From NCBI GenBank assembly GCA_947259395.1, contig CAMYMN010000023.1:1-42795 (forward strand): a stretch of 42,795 nt of DNA. Reading direction: 5' to 3'. Below, piece by piece: positions 17,071 to 27,150 of the stretch. The translations under genes and the position numbers were made by a program. The DNA is from an uncultured Gammaproteobacteria bacterium. Its GTDB lineage: Bacteria; Pseudomonadota; Gammaproteobacteria; Arenicellales; JAANXG01. The notes under the pieces were generated by a model. The model had not been told where the DNA came from. It searched no databases and saw only the letters and a program-made list of their open reading frames with translations. Positions within the stretch are counted from its first letter, which is position 1. Each line of letters opens with the position of its first letter.

Positions 17071-18435
17071 TCATGCACCGGCCGCCTCATGCAGATCCGG
17101 CAGGGTTTCAACGACACAAGTCTTGTCAAATTCTTGCTGCTGGCACATCCAATTCAAGGTGGCTTCTGACATTTCCACGTCCAGAATCCAATCACCTTGG
17201 GAATCGACCTCCTCGCTCAACACATTGGCGCGTTGAAATAGTTGCGCGCGGAGCCGGCCCTGCCGGGCCGGCAACCGGATACGATAGGAGCGGCGATAGC
17301 GGCGCAGCTGCAGACTGATGGCGTGATTGAGCAGATCGACACCAGCGCTGGTGTGCGCCGATAGCCACACTTTGTCCGGCAGCCCCTGTACGTTGCATTC
17401 ATATCGCGGCGTAGTATCGATGACGTCGATTTTGTTGTAAACGGTGATGACAGGTATCTCGTCGGCGCCGATGTCGGCCAAAACACGGTCCACTTGATGC
17501 ATGCACTCACGCCGGTCGGAGTTTCCGATATCAACGACATGCAGCAACAAATCCGCATTCGCGACCTCCTCCAGCGTCGAATGAAATGCCTTGACCAGGC
17601 TATGTGGTAGATCACGGATAAAACCCACCGTATCTGACAACACTGCCGGTCCAAATCCCGATACCTCGAGGCGTCGCATGGTCGCGTCCAGGGTGGCGAA
17701 CAACTGATCAGCAATAAACACATCAGATCCGGTCAATCTATTGAACAACGAAGATTTTCCCGCATTGGTGTACCCCACCAGCGAGATGGTTGGGATTGGT
17801 ACCTTGTGCCTGGACTTGCGCCGCAGACCGCGCTGCGCCGAGACCCGCTCCAGCCGCCGTCTGAGCGTCTTGATGCGCTGTCCGATTAATCTGCGGTCGG
17901 TCTCGAGTTGTGTTTCCCCCGGACCGCGAAGTCCGATACCGCCCTTCTGCCGTTCCAGATGCGTCCAACCGCGGACCAGTCGCGTCGACAGGTGTCGCAA
18001 TTGCGCCAACTCGACCTGCAATTTACCCTCATGACTTGCGGCCCGTTGTGCAAAGATATCGAGAATCAGGCTGGTACGGTCCAGTACGCGACACTCTACG
18101 GCCCGCTCCAGATTGCGTTCCTGCACCGGTGAAATATCGTGATTGACTACAATAAGGTCGGCGCCGCAACTGCTCACTGCCTCCCGCAACTCTTGTACCT
18201 TGCCCTTGCCGATGTAAGTTGCAGGATCGGGTGCGCGGCGTTGGCCAAACATGAGCTCGCAGATTTCGGCGCCGGCGGACTCCACCAGCAACCGCAGCTC
18301 CGCAACTGACTCTCGATCGTCGCCACGTCCCTGCCGCTGATGCACGAGTAATGCGCGATCTTTATGCGTTAGATCATCCACAAAAAGACGGTATACACGG
18401 GCACACGATTGTTCCCACGTGATGGGGACAGGCAC
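17071..18435 (-). CDS. hflX: GTPase HflX
   Basis: This ribosome-associated GTPase splits stalled or damaged 70S particles. The N-terminal HflX domain includes LRLLVESAGAEICELMFGQR and YIGKGKVQEL; then come the helical linker and the G domain. G1 is GYTNAGKSSLFNRL, G3 is DTVGFIRDLP with HSLVKAFHSTLEE, and G4 is NKIDV. The C-terminal domain ends near residue 430. The GTG start at 18435 adds about 16 residues before the usual start region; a GTG at 18381 fits family length better, and neither has a good ribosome binding site. It lies 47 bp downstream of hfq. Confidence 0.96.
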   Translation of the reverse strand: MPVPITWEQSCARVYRLFVDDLTHKDRALLVHQRQGRGDDRESVAELRLLVESAGAEICELMFGQRRAPDPATYIGKGKVQELREAVSSCGADLIVVNHDISPVQERNLERAVECRVLDRTSLILDIFAQRAASHEGKLQVELAQLRHLSTRLVRGWTHLERQKGGIGLRGPGETQLETDRRLIGQRIKTLRRRLERVSAQRGLRRKSRHKVPIPTISLVGYTNAGKSSLFNRLTGSDVFIADQLFATLDATMRRLEVSGFGPAVLSDTVGFIRDLPHSLVKAFHSTLEEVANADLLLHVVDIGNSDRRECMHQVDRVLADIGADEIPVITVYNKIDVIDTTPRYECNVQGLPDKVWLSAHTSAGVDLLNHAISLQLRRYRRSYRIRLPARQGRLRAQLFQRANVLSEEVDSQGDWILDVEMSEATLNWMCQQQEFDKTCVVETLPDLHEAAGA

Positions 18436-18482
18436 CCGTGACTGATGTCATCACGAGTCTGTTTGTAGGACCTTGCCCACTG

Positions 18483-18737
18483 TTAGCTATCAGACGGTTC
18501 GTCAGCGGACTCAAGTGGGATTTTGACGGCACGACTCGGTACAACTGTTGAAATGGCGTGCTTATAGATCATTTGACTGACACTATTTTTCAGCAGCACC
18601 ACAAATTGATCAAACGATTCCACCTGTCCCTGGAGCTTAATTCCGTTGACTAAATATATTGACACTGGTACACGCTCTTTGCGCAGCACGTTAAGGAACG
18701 GATCCTGTAATGCCTCCCCTTTTTTTTGTTGAGCCAT
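18483..18737 (-). CDS. hfq: RNA chaperone Hfq
   Basis: The 84-residue protein forms a hexameric Sm-like ring pairing small RNAs with mRNAs. The Sm1 motif ([25 protein letters not shown]) and the Sm2 motif ending in [13 protein letters not shown] are intact. These include the uridine-pocket residues Gln8, Phe42, Tyr55, Lys56 and His57. The acidic C-terminal tail (ESADEPSDS) is short, as in many non-enteric Gammaproteobacteria. The gene follows miaA by 19 bp, and GAGAG precedes the ATG. Confidence 0.98.
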   Translation of the reverse strand: MAQQKKGEALQDPFLNVLRKERVPVSIYLVNGIKLQGQVESFDQFVVLLKNSVSQMIYKHAISTVVPSRAVKIPLESADEPSDS

Positions 18738-18756
18738 CGTCTCTCTCCTGACCTTG

Positions 18757-19815
18757 TTATGATAAAACCTTGTTTAAATAGTGGGGCTCTCCTCGGCAAA
18801 TCTCAATGGGTCCCTCTCCGGAGGTCCAACAAGACAATTTGCCGATCAGGTATTCCAATACCGAACTCGCCGGTCCTTCGGAACGGTTCACATCGAGGCT
18901 GTTGATCCAGACAACCCCCGGTTGGTTGCGTAGCCACGTCAACTGGCGCTTCGCCAGTTGCCGGGTGCTGGCAACCGCTTGTTCCACCATCTCATTATAA
19001 CTCACTTTGCCCCCAAGATATTCGCCCACTTGGCGGTAGCCCACAACGCGAAGTGCTTGTAAATCCAAGGTAATTTCCTCGCGCTGCAATAACTGGCGCA
19101 CCTCGTCCACCAATCCATTCGCCAACATAGCGTGAAATCGGCGTCCGATCCGCCGATGCAGTTGCGCCCGGTCCGCGGGGGTGACGGCGAGTTTGTGGAC
19201 CCGATAGGGCGCAGGGGCGCCACACGCGCCCGCCTCACCCAGCGGCGATCCGGTCAGCTGATACACCTCCAGGGCGCGTTGAATCCGCTGGCGGTCATGG
19301 GGATCGATTCGTTGCGCGCTGTTCGGGTCCACTTGCGCCAGCTGTCGATGCAGCACCGGCCAACCGACCCGCTTGGCACGCCTGGCGAGCCGGTCGCGCA
19401 ACCGCCCGTCGGCCCCAGGCAGGACGTCAATCCCGCGCTCCAGTGTCCGGAAATAGAACATCGTGCCACCGACCAGCAACGGAATTTTGCCCGCGGCGGT
19501 GATCTCCGCCATCTTAATCAGGGCGTCGCCGCGAAAGTCGGCGGCAGAATAGGCCTGGTGTGGTTCGCGAATGTCGATCAGATGGTGTGGCACCTGCTGC
19601 AAACACGCCTTGGACGGCTTTGCGGTGCCGATATCCATGCCTTTATAGATTTGCGCCGAATCCACATTAATCACTGCAAACGGAAACACACCGGCAAGCT
19701 TCATCGCCAGATCGGTCTTGCCGGCCCCGGTGGGACCCATGAGAAACACGGCGGGCGGTGGCGTGGTCACTGCGGCGCGGCTCGCCGGGCGGCGTTCTAG
19801 CGGCCGCGCATGAAC
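18757..19815 (-). CDS. miaA: tRNA dimethylallyltransferase
   Basis: The enzyme prenylates A37 of tRNAs reading UNN codons. [13 protein letters not shown] is the P-loop. [32 protein letters not shown] and [17 protein letters not shown] are the substrate-binding blocks, and [16 protein letters not shown] is the C-terminal tRNA-binding motif. I take the start at [11 protein letters not shown] (19815), which overlaps the mutL stop by 19 bp. The frame is open to 19872, and a GTG nearer the P-loop is also possible. About 40 residues after the conserved end (from [13 protein letters not shown]) are an unusual extension. Confidence 0.96.
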   Translation of the reverse strand, partial: VHARPLERRPASRAAVTTPPPAVFLMGPTGAGKTDLAMKLAGVFPFAVINVDSAQIYKGMDIGTAKPSKACLQQVPHHLIDIREPHQAYSAADFRGDALIKMAEITAAGKIPLLVGGTMFYFRTLERGIDVLPGADGRLRDRLARRAKRVGWPVLHRQLAQVDPNSAQRIDPHDRQRIQRALEVYQLTGSPLGEAGACGAPAPYRVHKLAVTPADRAQLHRRIGRRFHAMLANGLVDEVRQLLQREEITLDLQALRVVGYRQVGEYLGGKVSYNEMVEQAVASTRQLAKRQLTWLRNQPGVVWINSLDVNRSEGPASSVLEYLIGKLSCWTSGEGPIEICRGEPHYLNKVLS

Positions 19816-21602
19816 CATTTGTCCAGTTCCGCCAGCGGCAATTGGACCCATGTCGGACGCCCGTGATTGCACTGATTACTACGCTCCGTCGCTTCCATAT
19901 CCCTTAGCAACGCATTCATTTCATCGATGCCAAGCCGCCGGTTCGCGCGCACCGATCCATGACACGCCATGGCGGACAATACCTCATTGATACGATTGGC
20001 GATGCGTAAACTGCTGCCTCGTTCGGCCAGATCCGCGAGCACGTCCCGCGCCAGCTCAGGGATATTCACATCGGCAAGCAGCGCCGGCGCTTTGCGCACC
20101 ACCAGCGTGTCTTCGGATAGCTGTCCGATATCAAAACCCAATCCATCGAATTGGTCACCATAGCGAGTCCATGTTGCCATCTCTTGGGTCGTAATCTGTA
20201 ATGTGACCGGCACCAATAACGATTGGCCGAGAATACCGTCCTTTACCCATTGGTCTTTCAATCGCTCGTAGGTAATACGTTCGTGGGCGGCGTGCATATC
20301 CACGAGCACCAGGCCGTTTTGGTTTTGTGCCAGGATGTAGACCCCGTGCAGCTGCGCCAACGCGGATCCCAACGGTAGTGCGCTGTCGTTGTCGTGAATC
20401 GTATGGGTGACGGGCGCGTGGCCCACGGATCCCAGCGGCGCCCGGTAGCCGGCGGCGGGTTCAGCGAGCCGCATGGCCATCATTAGTTGCTCGGTTTCGG
20501 CGCGCTCGACGGTATGTGGCGATTGCCGCGGCGCCTGCGCGACGGTGCTGACCGCATGCCGCGGCGTGGTATCATCAGCCACAATTCGGTGCAGCGTATG
20601 ATATATAAAATCGTGCACCGAACGCGGATCCCGGAAACGGACTTCGTGCTTTGCCGGATGCACGTTGACGTCTACACGCGCCGGATCCAACTCCAGATAT
20701 AGCACGAAGGCCGGATGACGGCCATGATAAAGCACATCCTGATAGGCCTGGCGAACGGCATGCGCCACGGTTTTATCACGCACCATTCTGCCGTTCACGA
20801 AGAAAAATTGCAGGTCCCGTTGACTGCGGGAAAATGTCGGTAAGCCCAGCCATCCCCACAATCGCAAGTCACCCCCCTGGTGATCGAAGTTCAGTGATTG
20901 TTCCGCCATGGCCGCCCCACAAATGGCGCGCAACCGTTGGTCTTGCTGCTGTTCGTCGTGAGCGTCGGGATATGTATGCGCCGGACGCCCGTCGCGGCGA
21001 TATGTAATACGCACAGAAAAACGGCTCAGGGCTAGACGTTTTAGGGTCTCTTCGACGTGATGCACCTCGGTGCGTTCAGAGCGCAGGAATTTTCGCCGCG
21101 CCGGTGTATTGTAAAAAAGGTCCCTGACTTCAACGGTGGTGCCGATCGGGTGCGCAGCCGGCTGCGGTCCAATGATGTCGCCGGCCGCGTCGCTGGCCAC
21201 TTCCCACCCCATTTGATCTTCATCGACACGGGTACGCAGTCGCAGGCGCGATACAGAAGCGATGCTCGGCAGCGCTTCGCCGCGAAATCCCAATGAGCGG
21301 ATGGATTGTAAGCCGCCAATTTCAACCAGCTTACTGGTAGCGTGACGAGACAACGCCAACGCCAAGTCTTGTTTGATTATGCCGCATCCATTATCCGTTA
21401 CTTGGATACGCTGGATACCACCCCGGTCAATTTCCACGGTGATGGCCTCGGCGCCCGCGTCAAGGCTGTTTTCGAGCAGTTCCTTGAGCACCGAAGCCGG
21501 GCGCTCAATGATTTCGCCGGCGGCGATCTGACTGACTAGCTGCGAGGGAAGCGCCCTGATTCTGGATCGTGACTCACCCAATGAGTTATCCCCCGATGTC
21601 AT
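19797..21602 (-). CDS. mutL: DNA mismatch repair protein MutL with endonuclease motif
   Basis: The N-terminal GHKL ATPase is complete: LVSQIAAGEIIERPASVLKE, DNGCGI, HATSKL and RSLGFRGEALPSI. The C-terminal domain carries DMHAAHERITYE at about residues 435-446, fitting the DQHA-x2-E-x4-E metal-binding endonuclease motif. ACHGSVRANRRLG and CNHGRPTW near the end complete the site. It should therefore nick DNA itself, as MutL does in bacteria without MutH. The start MTSGDNSLGES (601 residues) overlaps the amidase stop; the frame reaches 21647, and a TTG at 21581 behind GGGGG is a rival start. Confidence 0.97.
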   Translation of the reverse strand: MTSGDNSLGESRSRIRALPSQLVSQIAAGEIIERPASVLKELLENSLDAGAEAITVEIDRGGIQRIQVTDNGCGIIKQDLALALSRHATSKLVEIGGLQSIRSLGFRGEALPSIASVSRLRLRTRVDEDQMGWEVASDAAGDIIGPQPAAHPIGTTVEVRDLFYNTPARRKFLRSERTEVHHVEETLKRLALSRFSVRITYRRDGRPAHTYPDAHDEQQQDQRLRAICGAAMAEQSLNFDHQGGDLRLWGWLGLPTFSRSQRDLQFFFVNGRMVRDKTVAHAVRQAYQDVLYHGRHPAFVLYLELDPARVDVNVHPAKHEVRFRDPRSVHDFIYHTLHRIVADDTTPRHAVSTVAQAPRQSPHTVERAETEQLMMAMRLAEPAAGYRAPLGSVGHAPVTHTIHDNDSALPLGSALAQLHGVYILAQNQNGLVLVDMHAAHERITYERLKDQWVKDGILGQSLLVPVTLQITTQEMATWTRYGDQFDGLGFDIGQLSEDTLVVRKAPALLADVNIPELARDVLADLAERGSSLRIANRINEVLSAMACHGSVRANRRLGIDEMNALLRDMEATERSNQCNHGRPTWVQLPLAELDKWFMRGR

Positions 21603-22908
21603 CGACCGGGATACGCAATTTCTGGCCCACCCGGATGGTGTTCCCATTTAGTTGATTAACGCGCTTTAAGCGGGCGACGGATGTGCCATGCCGCACCGCG
21701 ATGGTAGATAACGAATCACCGGAACGCACCACGTACTCGACATCGGCTTGCGCCGCGGTGGCGCGCACCGGATGGCAGCGAAAGTAGCGCTTTATTCCCT
21801 GATAGACCGCGTTCGCAATCCGGCGCCGGTGTTTGGCACTGCGCAGCAGGCGTTCCTCTTTGGGATTGCTGAGGAACGCGGTCTCCACCAGGATCGACGG
21901 GATGTCCGGTGATTTCAGTACCAAGAACCCCGCCTGCTCGACGCGCTTGCGGTGCGTCGGTCCCACCTTACTCAGTTCACGCAGCACATCCTGCCCCAAC
22001 TCCAGGCTATCACTAACCGTCTTGGTCATCGACAGATCCCATAACACCTTGGCCAGTAGATCATCTTTGTCGCGCAGGCTCACGCCGCCGATCAGATCGG
22101 CGGCATTTTCCTTATCCGCCAACCAGCGCGCCCCTTCATTCGACGCCCCGCGTGGCGATAATGCGTACACCGAGGAGCCCCGTACCTTGCGGTTGGGGAA
22201 GGCATCGGCGTGAATCGATACGAATACATCCGCTTGGTGGCGGCGTGCTGTTTCGATACGGCGTCTCAGTCTGACGTAGTAATCGCCTTTGCGAATCATC
22301 ACCGGGCGCATACCGGGATCCCACTCGATCAACTTCCTGAGCTCCCTTGCGACCTTCAACGTGATGACTTTTTCCCGGGTGCCGATGCGCCCGACCGAGC
22401 CCGGGTCCTCGCCTCCGTGCCCGGCATCTATCGCCACCACGATTTTCGCGGACCGCGCGCGCGGCGGAGGCGTGTAGTCTTTCGGCGCCGCACCTGCGCC
22501 GGCTTCCTTAGCGTACAGGTCGATCACCAAACGATGACCGTAGATGCGGTTCGGGGTCAACACGAAGGTGCGGGGGCGCACCTTTCGCTTGAGGTCGAGG
22601 ACGAATCTGAGTACGCGATCCTTTTGCTTGCCGGTACGCACCCGCCGCAGGTACGGGCCGCTCAGATCAAGACTCGGCAGGCTGCCGAGCAGTTTGGCGT
22701 TTTGCAGGTCTATTACCAGCCGATCCGGATCATCCAGGGTGAACAACCGGTGTTCCACCGGACGGCTGAGATCGAGCACCAGGCGCGTGTGATCCGGTGC
22801 ACGCCACATACGAAGGTTCTTCACCGTCACCACATCTGCGAGGCACAGGTTTGCCACGAGCAGTAACAGTACCCCAGCGATACGATGAACCTTCACAAAC
22901 CTCCACAC
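21586..22908 (-). CDS. N-acetylmuramoyl-L-alanine amidase (AMIN, Amidase_3, LysM)
   Basis: The 440-residue periplasmic enzyme cleaves peptide stems from glycan strands for daughter-cell separation. It has a signal peptide (VHRIAGVLLLLVANLCLA), then an AMIN targeting domain (about residues 28-130, VVTVKNLRMWRAPDHTRLVL). The Zn amidase domain (about 150-380) shows the ligands His in IDAGHGGEDPG, His in VFVSIHADAFPN and the catalytic Glu in SILVETAFLSN. A C-terminal LysM repeat reads VVRSGDSLSTIAVRHGTS. The layout matches AmiB-type enzymes, which sit next to mutL in this operon. Its start overlaps tsaE by 16 bp. Confidence 0.96.
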   Translation of the reverse strand: MWRFVKVHRIAGVLLLLVANLCLADVVTVKNLRMWRAPDHTRLVLDLSRPVEHRLFTLDDPDRLVIDLQNAKLLGSLPSLDLSGPYLRRVRTGKQKDRVLRFVLDLKRKVRPRTFVLTPNRIYGHRLVIDLYAKEAGAGAAPKDYTPPPRARSAKIVVAIDAGHGGEDPGSVGRIGTREKVITLKVARELRKLIEWDPGMRPVMIRKGDYYVRLRRRIETARRHQADVFVSIHADAFPNRKVRGSSVYALSPRGASNEGARWLADKENAADLIGGVSLRDKDDLLAKVLWDLSMTKTVSDSLELGQDVLRELSKVGPTHRKRVEQAGFLVLKSPDIPSILVETAFLSNPKEERLLRSAKHRRRIANAVYQGIKRYFRCHPVRATAAQADVEYVVRSGDSLSTIAVRHGTSVARLKRVNQLNGNTIRVGQKLRIPVDDIGG

Positions 22909-23381
22909 AATTCGTGACCAACTTCAGTGCAGCAGTCAATCTCGACGATGCGCCGGTCGTAATCATGTTGAATCATGATTGTTGCATCTGGCGGCGGCAG
23001 TACACCCTCGCCCCGTTCCGCCCATTCTACGACACATACGCCGCTGCCACCCATATAATCCCGTATCCCCACCGATTCAATCTCTTCCGGGGCGGTGAGG
23101 CGGTACAAGTCGATATGATAGATCACCATGTCCGCCAGTTCATATGGCTCCACCAGCGTGTAGGTCGGACTTTTGACATGACCACGATATCCCAGACCAC
23201 GCAACAGTCCGCGTACGAAAGTGGTCTTTCCGGCGCCGAGCTCACCCTGCAAATACACCCGTTGCCCGGGACGCAGACGCGGGGCCATGGATTCCCCCAA
23301 GGCCAGCATTCGTTCCTCGTTGTCCACCACGATACGCGCGCTGATCATGCCAACAATTCGCTGAGCACTGCGCTCAGCCAC
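22893..23381 (-). CDS. tsaE: tRNA threonylcarbamoyladenosine biosynthesis ATPase TsaE
   Basis: The 162-residue P-loop ATPase drives the TsaB-TsaD-TsaE complex that makes t6A37 in ANN-decoding tRNAs. GELGAGKTTFVRGLLRGLGY is Walker A. VKSPTYTLVEPYE and IYHIDLYRL are the switch-like blocks, and VVEWAERGEGVLPPPD is the conserved Walker-B-side segment. Length is normal. It overlaps nnrDE by 37 bp at its start and the amidase by 16 bp at its end, so translation of the operon is tightly coupled. Confidence 0.95.
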   Translation of the reverse strand: MAERSAQRIVGMISARIVVDNEERMLALGESMAPRLRPGQRVYLQGELGAGKTTFVRGLLRGLGYRGHVKSPTYTLVEPYELADMVIYHIDLYRLTAPEEIESVGIRDYMGGSGVCVVEWAERGEGVLPPPDATIMIQHDYDRRIVEIDCCTEVGHELCGGL

Positions 23382-24829
23382 GGATAAAGATCGGTCGCCA
23401 TCAAACCGATCTCCCCAATATCCTCAGCGGCGTGGTCCGCAGCAGCGGCGTGCAGCCAAACGCCGAGACACGCCGCCGATGACAGCGGCATCCCTTGGGC
23501 CAGCAATGACGCAATCACACCGGTGAGCACATCGCCCATACCGCCCGCCGCCATACCCGGGTTACCGATATCACACACCCACAGTTCGTGGTCCGCATTG
23601 CTGACCAAGGTCCCCGCTCCCTTGAGCACGACAACGCCACCGAAACGGCGCACAATGTCCTGCACCGCGGATACGCGATCCGACTGCACCTGGGCGCCAT
23701 CGGATGCCAATAAACGGCCCGCCTCTCCTGGATGGGGCGTCAGAATCCACTGCTCACGAGCTACCGGATCCGCCGCCAGCAGGTTCAGCGCATCCGCATC
23801 GATGACCAGGGGTCCCGGCCACTCCAACGCCAAAGACAACATCGCCTTACCCCAATCGCCTTGCCCCAAACCCGGACCAATGGCGACCGCGTCTGCGTCG
23901 GTCAGATGCCGCTGCACTGCCGCCGGGTCATCGCTCCCGGTGACCAACAACTCGGGGCCACCGCTGGTCACCGCGACCGCGTGCTCCGGGCGCGTGATAA
24001 CGCGTACCAGACCGGCGCCGCTGCGGTACGCAGCCACGCCACACATCTGCAGCGCACCAAGCATGCCGGTGTCACCGCCGATCACCACCACCCGTCCGCA
24101 GTCACCTTTGTGCGCATCGCGCTCTCGCGCGAGCCCCTCCAGCAGCTCTTGATCCGGTCGGATGCGCCGCGCCGCAGGAACCAGCTCGCTATAGGTATCC
24201 GGCGGCACGTCCAAGTCCGCAAATGACACCGTTCCTGCCAGTGCCGGGCCGCGGCCAGTGAACAAACCCAGTTTCATGCCGATGAAGGTCACTGTTGCGT
24301 CGGCACGCACCGCGGTCCCCAACACCCGGCCGGTATCGGCGTTCAATCCCGAGGGAATGTCGATGGCCAGCACTGCTCCCGGATGGGCGTTGATGGCATC
24401 GATGACGCGCGCATAGTCACCTGTCACGTCGCGCTCTAATCCGGTGCCCAGCAAGGCATCCACCAGCACATCGGCGCTGAAATCCGCGGTATCGTTGAGG
24501 TCCTGGATCTCACCGCCGGCCTGTTCATAGGCCTGGCACGCGGTGACCGCCGCGGGCGACTTGGGCGGCGCCACCGCCCATAGCCGCTCCGTCAGTCCCG
24601 CCCGCCGCGCCTGGGCAGCGACAACATAGCCATCGCCGCCGTTGTTACCGGTACCGCACACAATGCCAATGCGCCGGGCCCGCGGCCAGCGTTCCAACAT
24701 CACCCGGAATGCGGCCTGTCCGGCGCGGGTCATTAATTCATAACCATCGATACCGCGGTCTTCGATGGCGATGCGGTCCAATTCACGCACCTGTTCCGCG
24801 CGGTACAACTCCTGGGGCAGTGATTTCAT
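23345..24829 (-). CDS. nnrDE: Bifunctional NAD(P)HX epimerase/dehydratase
   Basis: The 494-residue repair enzyme restores hydrated NAD(P)H. The N-terminal epimerase half (about residues 1-215) has RVREL-like helices, IGIVCGTGNNGGDGYVVA, DVLVDALLGTGL and AIDIPSGLNADTG. The C-terminal ADP-dependent dehydratase half (about 225-490) has HKGDCGRVVVIGGDTGM, AVAIGPGLGQ, LVIDADALNLLA, ILTPHPGEAGRLL and the catalytic GNPGMAAGGMGDVLTGVIA. It corresponds to YjeF of Escherichia, in the same order before tsaE. Its start is 20 bp from the divergent queG start. Confidence 0.96.
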   Translation of the reverse strand: MKSLPQELYRAEQVRELDRIAIEDRGIDGYELMTRAGQAAFRVMLERWPRARRIGIVCGTGNNGGDGYVVAAQARRAGLTERLWAVAPPKSPAAVTACQAYEQAGGEIQDLNDTADFSADVLVDALLGTGLERDVTGDYARVIDAINAHPGAVLAIDIPSGLNADTGRVLGTAVRADATVTFIGMKLGLFTGRGPALAGTVSFADLDVPPDTYSELVPAARRIRPDQELLEGLARERDAHKGDCGRVVVIGGDTGMLGALQMCGVAAYRSGAGLVRVITRPEHAVAVTSGGPELLVTGSDDPAAVQRHLTDADAVAIGPGLGQGDWGKAMLSLALEWPGPLVIDADALNLLAADPVAREQWILTPHPGEAGRLLASDGAQVQSDRVSAVQDIVRRFGGVVVLKGAGTLVSNADHELWVCDIGNPGMAAGGMGDVLTGVIASLLAQGMPLSSAACLGVWLHAAAADHAAEDIGEIGLMATDLYPWLSAVLSELLA

Positions 24830-24849
24830 AGTGGGTATGATAGGGGGTT

Positions 24850-25917
24850 ATGGTTTCCAAGCGAAGCGCGCCTTCGAACTTCCAAGAGCTCGCCAAACGC
24901 ATCAAGCGCTGGGGTACCCAGCTCGGTTTTCAGCAGATCGGCATCACCGACACTGACCTCAATCAGGCCGAACGCCACTTGACGCGTTGGCTGGAACAGG
25001 GCCGGCATGGCGAGATGCACTATATGTCGCGGCATGGCCTACGCCGAAGCCGCCCTCCTGAACTGGTGCCCGGCACCGTGCGCGTGATTTCGGCGCGCAT
25101 GGACTACTGGCCCCGGGGGGCGCGCGAGGCGTTCGCGGTGCTCGGCGATCCGACACTGGGATTCGTGTCCCGCTACGCCTTGGGCCGTGATTATCACAAA
25201 TTGATCCGTAAACGACTGCAACGGCTGGTGGACCGTATCACCGCCGCGGCTGGGCCTTTCGGCTATCGGGTGTTCACCGACAGTGCGCCGGTACTCGAAA
25301 AAGCGCTGGCGGAAAAGGCCGGTCTCGGGTGGATCGGCAAGCACACAAATCTGATCAACAAGGCCGCCGGATCTTGGTTTTTTTTGGGAGAGATCTACAC
25401 CGATCTGCCGCTGCCCGTGGATACCTCTACCGAGAATCACTGTGGTACCTGCGCCACGTGCATAAACGCCTGCCCCACGGACGCGATTGTGGCGCCGTAT
25501 CAGCTCGATGCACGGCGATGCATTTCCTATTTGACCATTGAACTGCGTGGGTCCATACCCGAGCCGCTGCGCGCACTCATCGGAAATCGTATCTATGGTT
25601 GTGATGACTGCCAATTGGTATGCCCGTGGAACCGCTTTGCCCGCGCTTCGTGCGAACCTGAATTCTCCCCCCGGGAACCGATCAGCGATCGGAAATTGGT
25701 GGAGTTGTTCAAATGGACAGAGCGGGAATTCGCAAGCAGAACATCGGGGTCGGCGATCCGCCGCATCGGTTATGAATGTTGGCTGCGCAACATCGCCGTC
25801 GCCCTGGGTAACGCACCCACGTCACAACCGGTTGTCGAGGCGCTCAAAAGCCGCATCAATGACGCCTCGGATCTGGTGCGCGAACACGTGGCGTGGGCAC
25901 TTGCACAACATCATTGA
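24850..25917 (+). CDS. queG: Epoxyqueuosine reductase
   Basis: The 355-residue cobalamin-dependent iron-sulfur enzyme performs the last step of queuosine synthesis in tRNA. The N-terminal B12-binding part includes the SRYALGRDYHKLIRKRLQRL region and the catalytic-Asp block FTDSAPVLEKALAEKAGLGW. Two 4Fe-4S clusters come from CGTCATCINACP and, after RRCISYLTIELRG, from CDDCQLVCPWN. A HEAT-like C-terminus ends the protein. It is transcribed divergently from nnrDE, with only 20 bp between starts, so the two promoters must overlap the genes. Confidence 0.97.
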   Translation: MVSKRSAPSNFQELAKRIKRWGTQLGFQQIGITDTDLNQAERHLTRWLEQGRHGEMHYMSRHGLRRSRPPELVPGTVRVISARMDYWPRGAREAFAVLGDPTLGFVSRYALGRDYHKLIRKRLQRLVDRITAAAGPFGYRVFTDSAPVLEKALAEKAGLGWIGKHTNLINKAAGSWFFLGEIYTDLPLPVDTSTENHCGTCATCINACPTDAIVAPYQLDARRCISYLTIELRGSIPEPLRALIGNRIYGCDDCQLVCPWNRFARASCEPEFSPREPISDRKLVELFKWTEREFASRTSGSAIRRIGYECWLRNIAVALGNAPTSQPVVEALKSRINDASDLVREHVAWALAQHH

Positions 25918-26129
25918 CTGTCGCTTCATTCAACGGCAAATACGGCGTCGGAGTCACAAATTTGAGACCTCTTTTTATCGTTCCACGGCAGCGCCATGTC
26001 GCCCGATCCCGCCTTCTTTCCGGGAACAGATCGAAGCAATCCACAGTGTCTGTTCAATGAAATGGCAATAGTGGATGTTCTCGGTTGCTTGGCAAGAATG
26101 GCGGCGGGATCCTCGCTGCGATATGCGGG

Positions 26130-26714
26130 TCAAATCGAGTTGACGCGATCTTCTTTGGCCGTTTCCGGCGCCACAACGATGAAATGTTCGCGGTAATAGC
26201 GCAACTCCTCGATCGAATCGCGGATGTCATCCAGGGCCCTGTGGGTATTTTTCTTGTTCAGCCCCTCGTACACATTGGGAGACCAGCGCCGTGCCAACTC
26301 CTTTACGGTGCTCACGTCCAGATTGCGATAATGGAGCCACTGCTCCAGCTCAGGCATGTAGCGGCGTAAGAACCGCCGGTCTTGATAGATACTGTTTCCG
26401 CATAAGGGCGAGCGGTTACGCGGAATAAATTCTTGAATGAATGCGAGTGTCTCTGCTTCTGCTTGCCGGTCCGTGTACGGAGAGCTTTTGACGCGTTCAA
26501 TCAGCCCGGTTTCGCCGTGGGTCCGCTTGTTCCAGTCATCCATGCCGTCCAAAAGCGTCTGTGCCTGATGAATCGCTATCACCGGTCCTTCGGTCACGAT
26601 GTGCAGGTCGTTATCGGTTATTATGGTTGCAATTTCGATGATGCGATTCGTCTCCGGATCGAGTCCGGTCATTTCTAGATCCATCCACACCAGCGCGTTA
26701 GAATCCTGCGGCAT
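26130..26714 (-). CDS. orn: Oligoribonuclease
   Basis: The 194-residue 3'-5' exonuclease degrades 2-5-mer RNAs and pGpG. DEDDh residues are visible: [16 protein letters not shown] (D, E), [15 protein letters not shown] (D) and [18 protein letters not shown] (H, D). Length and sequence are those of the classical gammaproteobacterial enzyme. It is convergent with queG across 212 bases in which I saw no clear terminator. Because Orn finishes c-di-GMP breakdown, it connects to the PilZ protein of this window only in a general way. Confidence 0.98.
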   Translation of the reverse strand: MPQDSNALVWMDLEMTGLDPETNRIIEIATIITDNDLHIVTEGPVIAIHQAQTLLDGMDDWNKRTHGETGLIERVKSSPYTDRQAEAETLAFIQEFIPRNRSPLCGNSIYQDRRFLRRYMPELEQWLHYRNLDVSTVKELARRWSPNVYEGLNKKNTHRALDDIRDSIEELRYYREHFIVVAPETAKEDRVNSI

Positions 26715-26834
26715 TACTTTTCTCCAGTTGTGGTAGATTGAATGTTCCCCGTGCGATGTGGTCTCATTAAATCGAGTGTATCAGCAACATGAATCAGTTT
26801 CGACTCTTCAAAATCGGGAAAAGGAGTATGACTC

Positions 26835-27143
26835 ATGCGTAAAGCATCGGCTAGTACCATCATTTTCGCGCTTTTATTTACCACCATGGCTCACGGATTC
26901 TTGCTCGGAGATCCGAGTAACGGTGGGCTTGTGCACCAAAATAAATGTGCTTCATGCCACATAGGAAAATTTGGCGGTGACGGTTCTGAAATCTATGTGC
27001 GCGATGACCGTCGGATAAAAACTGTTGAAGGTCTGATGGCGCAGGTGGAGTTTTGTGATCGGCAAATCAAGAGCGGTTTGAGCGACGACGAAATCAATGA
27101 CCTCGTGATTTATCTAAACGAAAGCTACTACAAATTCGAGTGA
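26835..27143 (+). CDS. Small periplasmic c-type cytochrome
   Basis: The 102-residue precursor has a signal peptide (STIIFALLFTTMAHG) and one heme site, CASCH. A Met in EGLMAQVEFC could be the distal ligand. The C-terminal helix (LSDDEINDLVIYLNESYYKF) is typical of class I cytochromes c. An AAAAGGAG ribosome binding site precedes the ATG. It probably serves as a small electron carrier; the partner is unknown. phhB follows 7 bp later and may share the transcript. Confidence 0.88.
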   Translation: MRKASASTIIFALLFTTMAHGFLLGDPSNGGLVHQNKCASCHIGKFGGDGSEIYVRDDRRIKTVEGLMAQVEFCDRQIKSGLSDDEINDLVIYLNESYYKFE

Positions 27144-27150
27144 TGGCATA

